Part shown: piece after piece, positions 62,456-64,000 of the stretch
Numbering within the stretch: position 1 is the stretch's first letter
Layout: each line of letters starts with the position of its first letter
NCBI GenBank assembly: GCA_910574835.1
Contig: CAJTDE010000001.1
Span: 248,001-312,000 of the forward strand
Reading direction: 5' to 3'
Source: Clostridia bacterium
GTDB lineage: Bacteria; Bacillota; Clostridia; Lachnospirales; Lachnospiraceae
Length of the DNA stretch: 64,000 nucleotides
Translations under genes and position numbers: made by a program
Notes under the pieces: generated by a model
Databases searched by the model: none
Told to the model about the DNA's origin: nothing
The model's input: the letters and a program-made list of their open reading frames with translations, nothing else

Positions 62456-62884
62456 TTGTTAGATGCAAAAGATCTTTCGGCGATTGCCGAAATAGTTGGG
62501 AAGGCCGTTCAGGAATCTGAGGCCAGGATGATTGGGCTGATTCAAGAATCCGAAGAGCGCACGACCGGACTGATTCAGGAATCCATTCAGGCGTCCGAAG
62601 ACAGAATGACGAAGTTGATTCAGACCTCAATCCAGGCTTCGGAGGACAGATTGACCAGACGCATGAAAAAGATGCTGTTCAAATCCGAGTCTATGCTTTT
62701 GGATGAAATGGAACGCTATGATAAAAAGAATGAAAAACGTTTTGAAAAAATCGAGCGCGAGCTTGACGGATTAAAGGACATCTACCGTGTCACCAAAAAC
62801 GAACAGGAGACCATCACCCTCCTGCTCCACAGCATGAAAAGCTTTGAAAAGCGCCTTACCGCCCTGGAGGTAAGAACCGCTTAA
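62456..62884 (+). CDS. Coiled-coil protein of unknown function
   Basis: A 142-residue helical protein. The start is TTG at 62456, five bases after AAAGGAGG. Residues 18-70 contain near-repeats (LIQESEERTTG, LIQESIQASEDRMTK, LIQTSIQASEDRLTR), followed by a charged coiled coil and KNEQETITLLLHSMKSFEKR. There is no membrane segment or signal. Similar small coiled-coil proteins are frequent beside Rpn-like genes or in phage-derived regions, but I assign no function. A terminator follows. Confidence 0.65.
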   Translation: MLDAKDLSAIAEIVGKAVQESEARMIGLIQESEERTTGLIQESIQASEDRMTKLIQTSIQASEDRLTRRMKKMLFKSESMLLDEMERYDKKNEKRFEKIERELDGLKDIYRVTKNEQETITLLLHSMKSFEKRLTALEVRTA

Positions 62885-62923
62885 ATTCAAGTCCGGACAT
62901 GCTTTACATCATTAAATAAGAGA

Positions 62924-62983
62924 CGGCCCCGGCATTGCAGAGTATCGGTACTTCCGGTATTCTGCAATGCCAGGGCCGTTTTT
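62924..62983. terminator. Terminator between the coiled-coil gene and dnaJ
   Basis: CGGCCCCGGCATTGCAGA (62924-62941) pairs with TCTGCAATGCCAGGGCCG (62961-62978) with one bulge or mismatch, followed by TTTTTA. The genes converge on it. Confidence 0.9.
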
Positions 62984-63000
62984 ATAAGTCCTGTCAATGT

Positions 63001-64000
63001 TTATTCATCCAGCGCTTCCTTTACCTTATCCATAAAGCGCTTTTTCGCTTTTCCCCCTTTTCCCGAGGGCGCAATGCCGTTTACCGCATCGTCATAGGCA
63101 CGCAGGGCTTCTTTTGCATCCTTGCTCAAATCCGTAGGCACCTGGACAACCAGGGTTACATAATGATCTCCTCGCACATTTTTATTCCGCAGGGACGGTA
63201 CGCCCTTGCCCTTTAAGCGGACACGGGTATCGGTCTGGGTTCCTGCCTTTACGTCGTACTCCACTTCGCCGTCCACGGTCTTGATCCGCACCGTGCCTCC
63301 AAGAGCCGCTGTCACAAAGTTGATGGGAGCCGTGGAATAAATGTTCGTATCCTGTCTCTGGAAAATGGGATGCCTGCTTACAAGAACCTCCACCAGCAAG
63401 TCCCCTCTGGGTCCGCCGTTCACTCCCGGCTCTCCTTTGCCGCGAATACGGATGCTCTGGCCATTGTCAATTCCGGCCGGCACGGTGACCGCAATTTTCT
63501 TCTTACTGGAAATATATCCTGTTCCGTAGCAGTCGGGGCATTTCTCCTTAATTACCTTACCGGTTCCGTTGCAGTCAGGGCAGGTGCGCACATTCTGTAC
63601 CATGCCAAATAAAGACTGCTGGGTATACACCACCTGACCCTTGCCGCCGCACTTTGTACAGGTAATCGGAGAGGTTCCCGGCTTTGCACCGGTTCCGTTG
63701 CACTTTCCGCACTCATCCTTTAACGTCAGCTCAATTTCCTTATCACAGCCAAATACGGCTTCCTCAAAGGTCACACGTATCTGTGCCCTCAGATTTGCCC
63801 CCTGCATAGGACCGTTGTTGGCTCTCCTGCTACGGCCGCCGCCAAAGAGATCACCGAAAATATCTCCAAAGATATCTCCCATATCAGCACCGGTGAAATC
63901 GAAGCCGCCAAAGCCTCCTCCGGCGCCTCCTTCAAAGGCCGCATGGCCGAACTGATCGTACTGACGGCGCTTATCCGGATCACTTAAGACCGCATAAGCT
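63001..64000 (-). CDS. dnaJ: Chaperone DnaJ, 5' end cut by the window edge
   Basis: Partial Hsp40, at least 332 residues, reading from the end of the J domain ([20 protein letters not shown]) through the Gly/Phe-rich linker. Four zinc-binding repeats follow: [24 protein letters not shown] and CPDCYGTG. Then come the substrate-binding barrels and the C-terminal LDE. The HPD motif and the start lie beyond 64000. dnaK and hrcA would be expected next, which would fit the CIRCE element at 43969. Confidence 0.96.
   Translation of the reverse strand, partial: AYAVLSDPDKRRQYDQFGHAAFEGGAGGGFGGFDFTGADMGDIFGDIFGDLFGGGRSRRANNGPMQGANLRAQIRVTFEEAVFGCDKEIELTLKDECGKCNGTGAKPGTSPITCTKCGGKGQVVYTQQSLFGMVQNVRTCPDCNGTGKVIKEKCPDCYGTGYISSKKKIAVTVPAGIDNGQSIRIRGKGEPGVNGGPRGDLLVEVLVSRHPIFQRQDTNIYSTAPINFVTAALGGTVRIKTVDGEVEYDVKAGTQTDTRVRLKGKGVPSLRNKNVRGDHYVTLVVQVPTDLSKDAKEALRAYDDAVNGIAPSGKGGKAKKRFMDKVKEALDE

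Overview
The window looks like a chromosomal segment of a Gram-positive anaerobe of the class Clostridia, most likely a gut Lachnospiraceae. The reasons are strong AGGAGG ribosome binding sites, frequent GTG and TTG starts, a one-subunit pyruvate:ferredoxin oxidoreductase, a T-box leader, a CIRCE element, the Firmicute order ispF, cysE, cysS, mrnC, rlmB, sigH, and families common in that group (DUF4358, DUF5721, UPF0371, DHHW). Most of it is ordinary chromosome. The accessory parts are about 8.1-12.2 kb, the IS110-family element near 22 kb, and several families of structured intergenic repeats.

Layout. 0.1-2.6 kb: a BlaI-type repressor and an M56 membrane peptidase. 2.7-7.9 kb, minus strand: VanZ-like protein, PucR regulator, DUF917 protein and hydantoinase/oxoprolinase. 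8.1-11.9 kb: a second M56/BlaI pair in AT-rich DNA, followed by a small secreted protein and an unknown 362-residue protein. 12.4-21.5 kb: galE, UPF0371 gene, ftsH, uvrC, hprK and a ROK glucokinase. 21.6-23.2 kb: a promoter-terminator unit that may encode a small RNA, then an IS110-family element. 23.2-28.1 kb: lipoprotein, HtrA protease, a three-copy 107-bp palindromic repeat array, a VanZ-carboxypeptidase fusion and sigH. 28.1-33.5 kb, minus strand: rlmB, mrnC, cysS, cysE behind a cysteine T-box, a GNAT acetyltransferase and ispF. 33.7-36.3 kb: nudC, tRNA-Val, tRNA-Met and argG with ARG-box-like sites.

36.5-43.7 kb: a small membrane protein, a DegV protein under a perfect palindromic operator, an M18 aminopeptidase, a DUF5721 protein, and a surface-acylation cluster (SGNH, DUF4358, MBOAT, DHHW). 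44-46 kb: htpG with a CIRCE element. 46.4-57.6 kb: XRE regulator, xylulokinase-like kinase, SUV3-like helicase, VOC protein, autoregulated TetR plus flavodoxin-like protein, a phosphoribosyltransferase-like protein, rhamnulokinase, DeoR regulator and aldo/keto reductase. 58-61.5 kb: pyruvate:ferredoxin oxidoreductase. 61.9-62.9 kb: two small unknown genes. The window ends inside dnaJ.

The most unusual material is non-coding. A ~165-bp structured element occurs at 4.3 kb and 57.7 kb, with a truncated copy at 41.0 kb, each time just ahead of a ribosome binding site. A ~106-bp hairpin repeat forms arrays at 25.2 kb and 30.75 kb, supplies the end of cysE and perhaps of ispF, and supplies the start of a small open reading frame. 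The best candidate for an undescribed protein system is the second BlaI/M56 module with its secreted protein. All family assignments are by eye from sequence; no database search was run.
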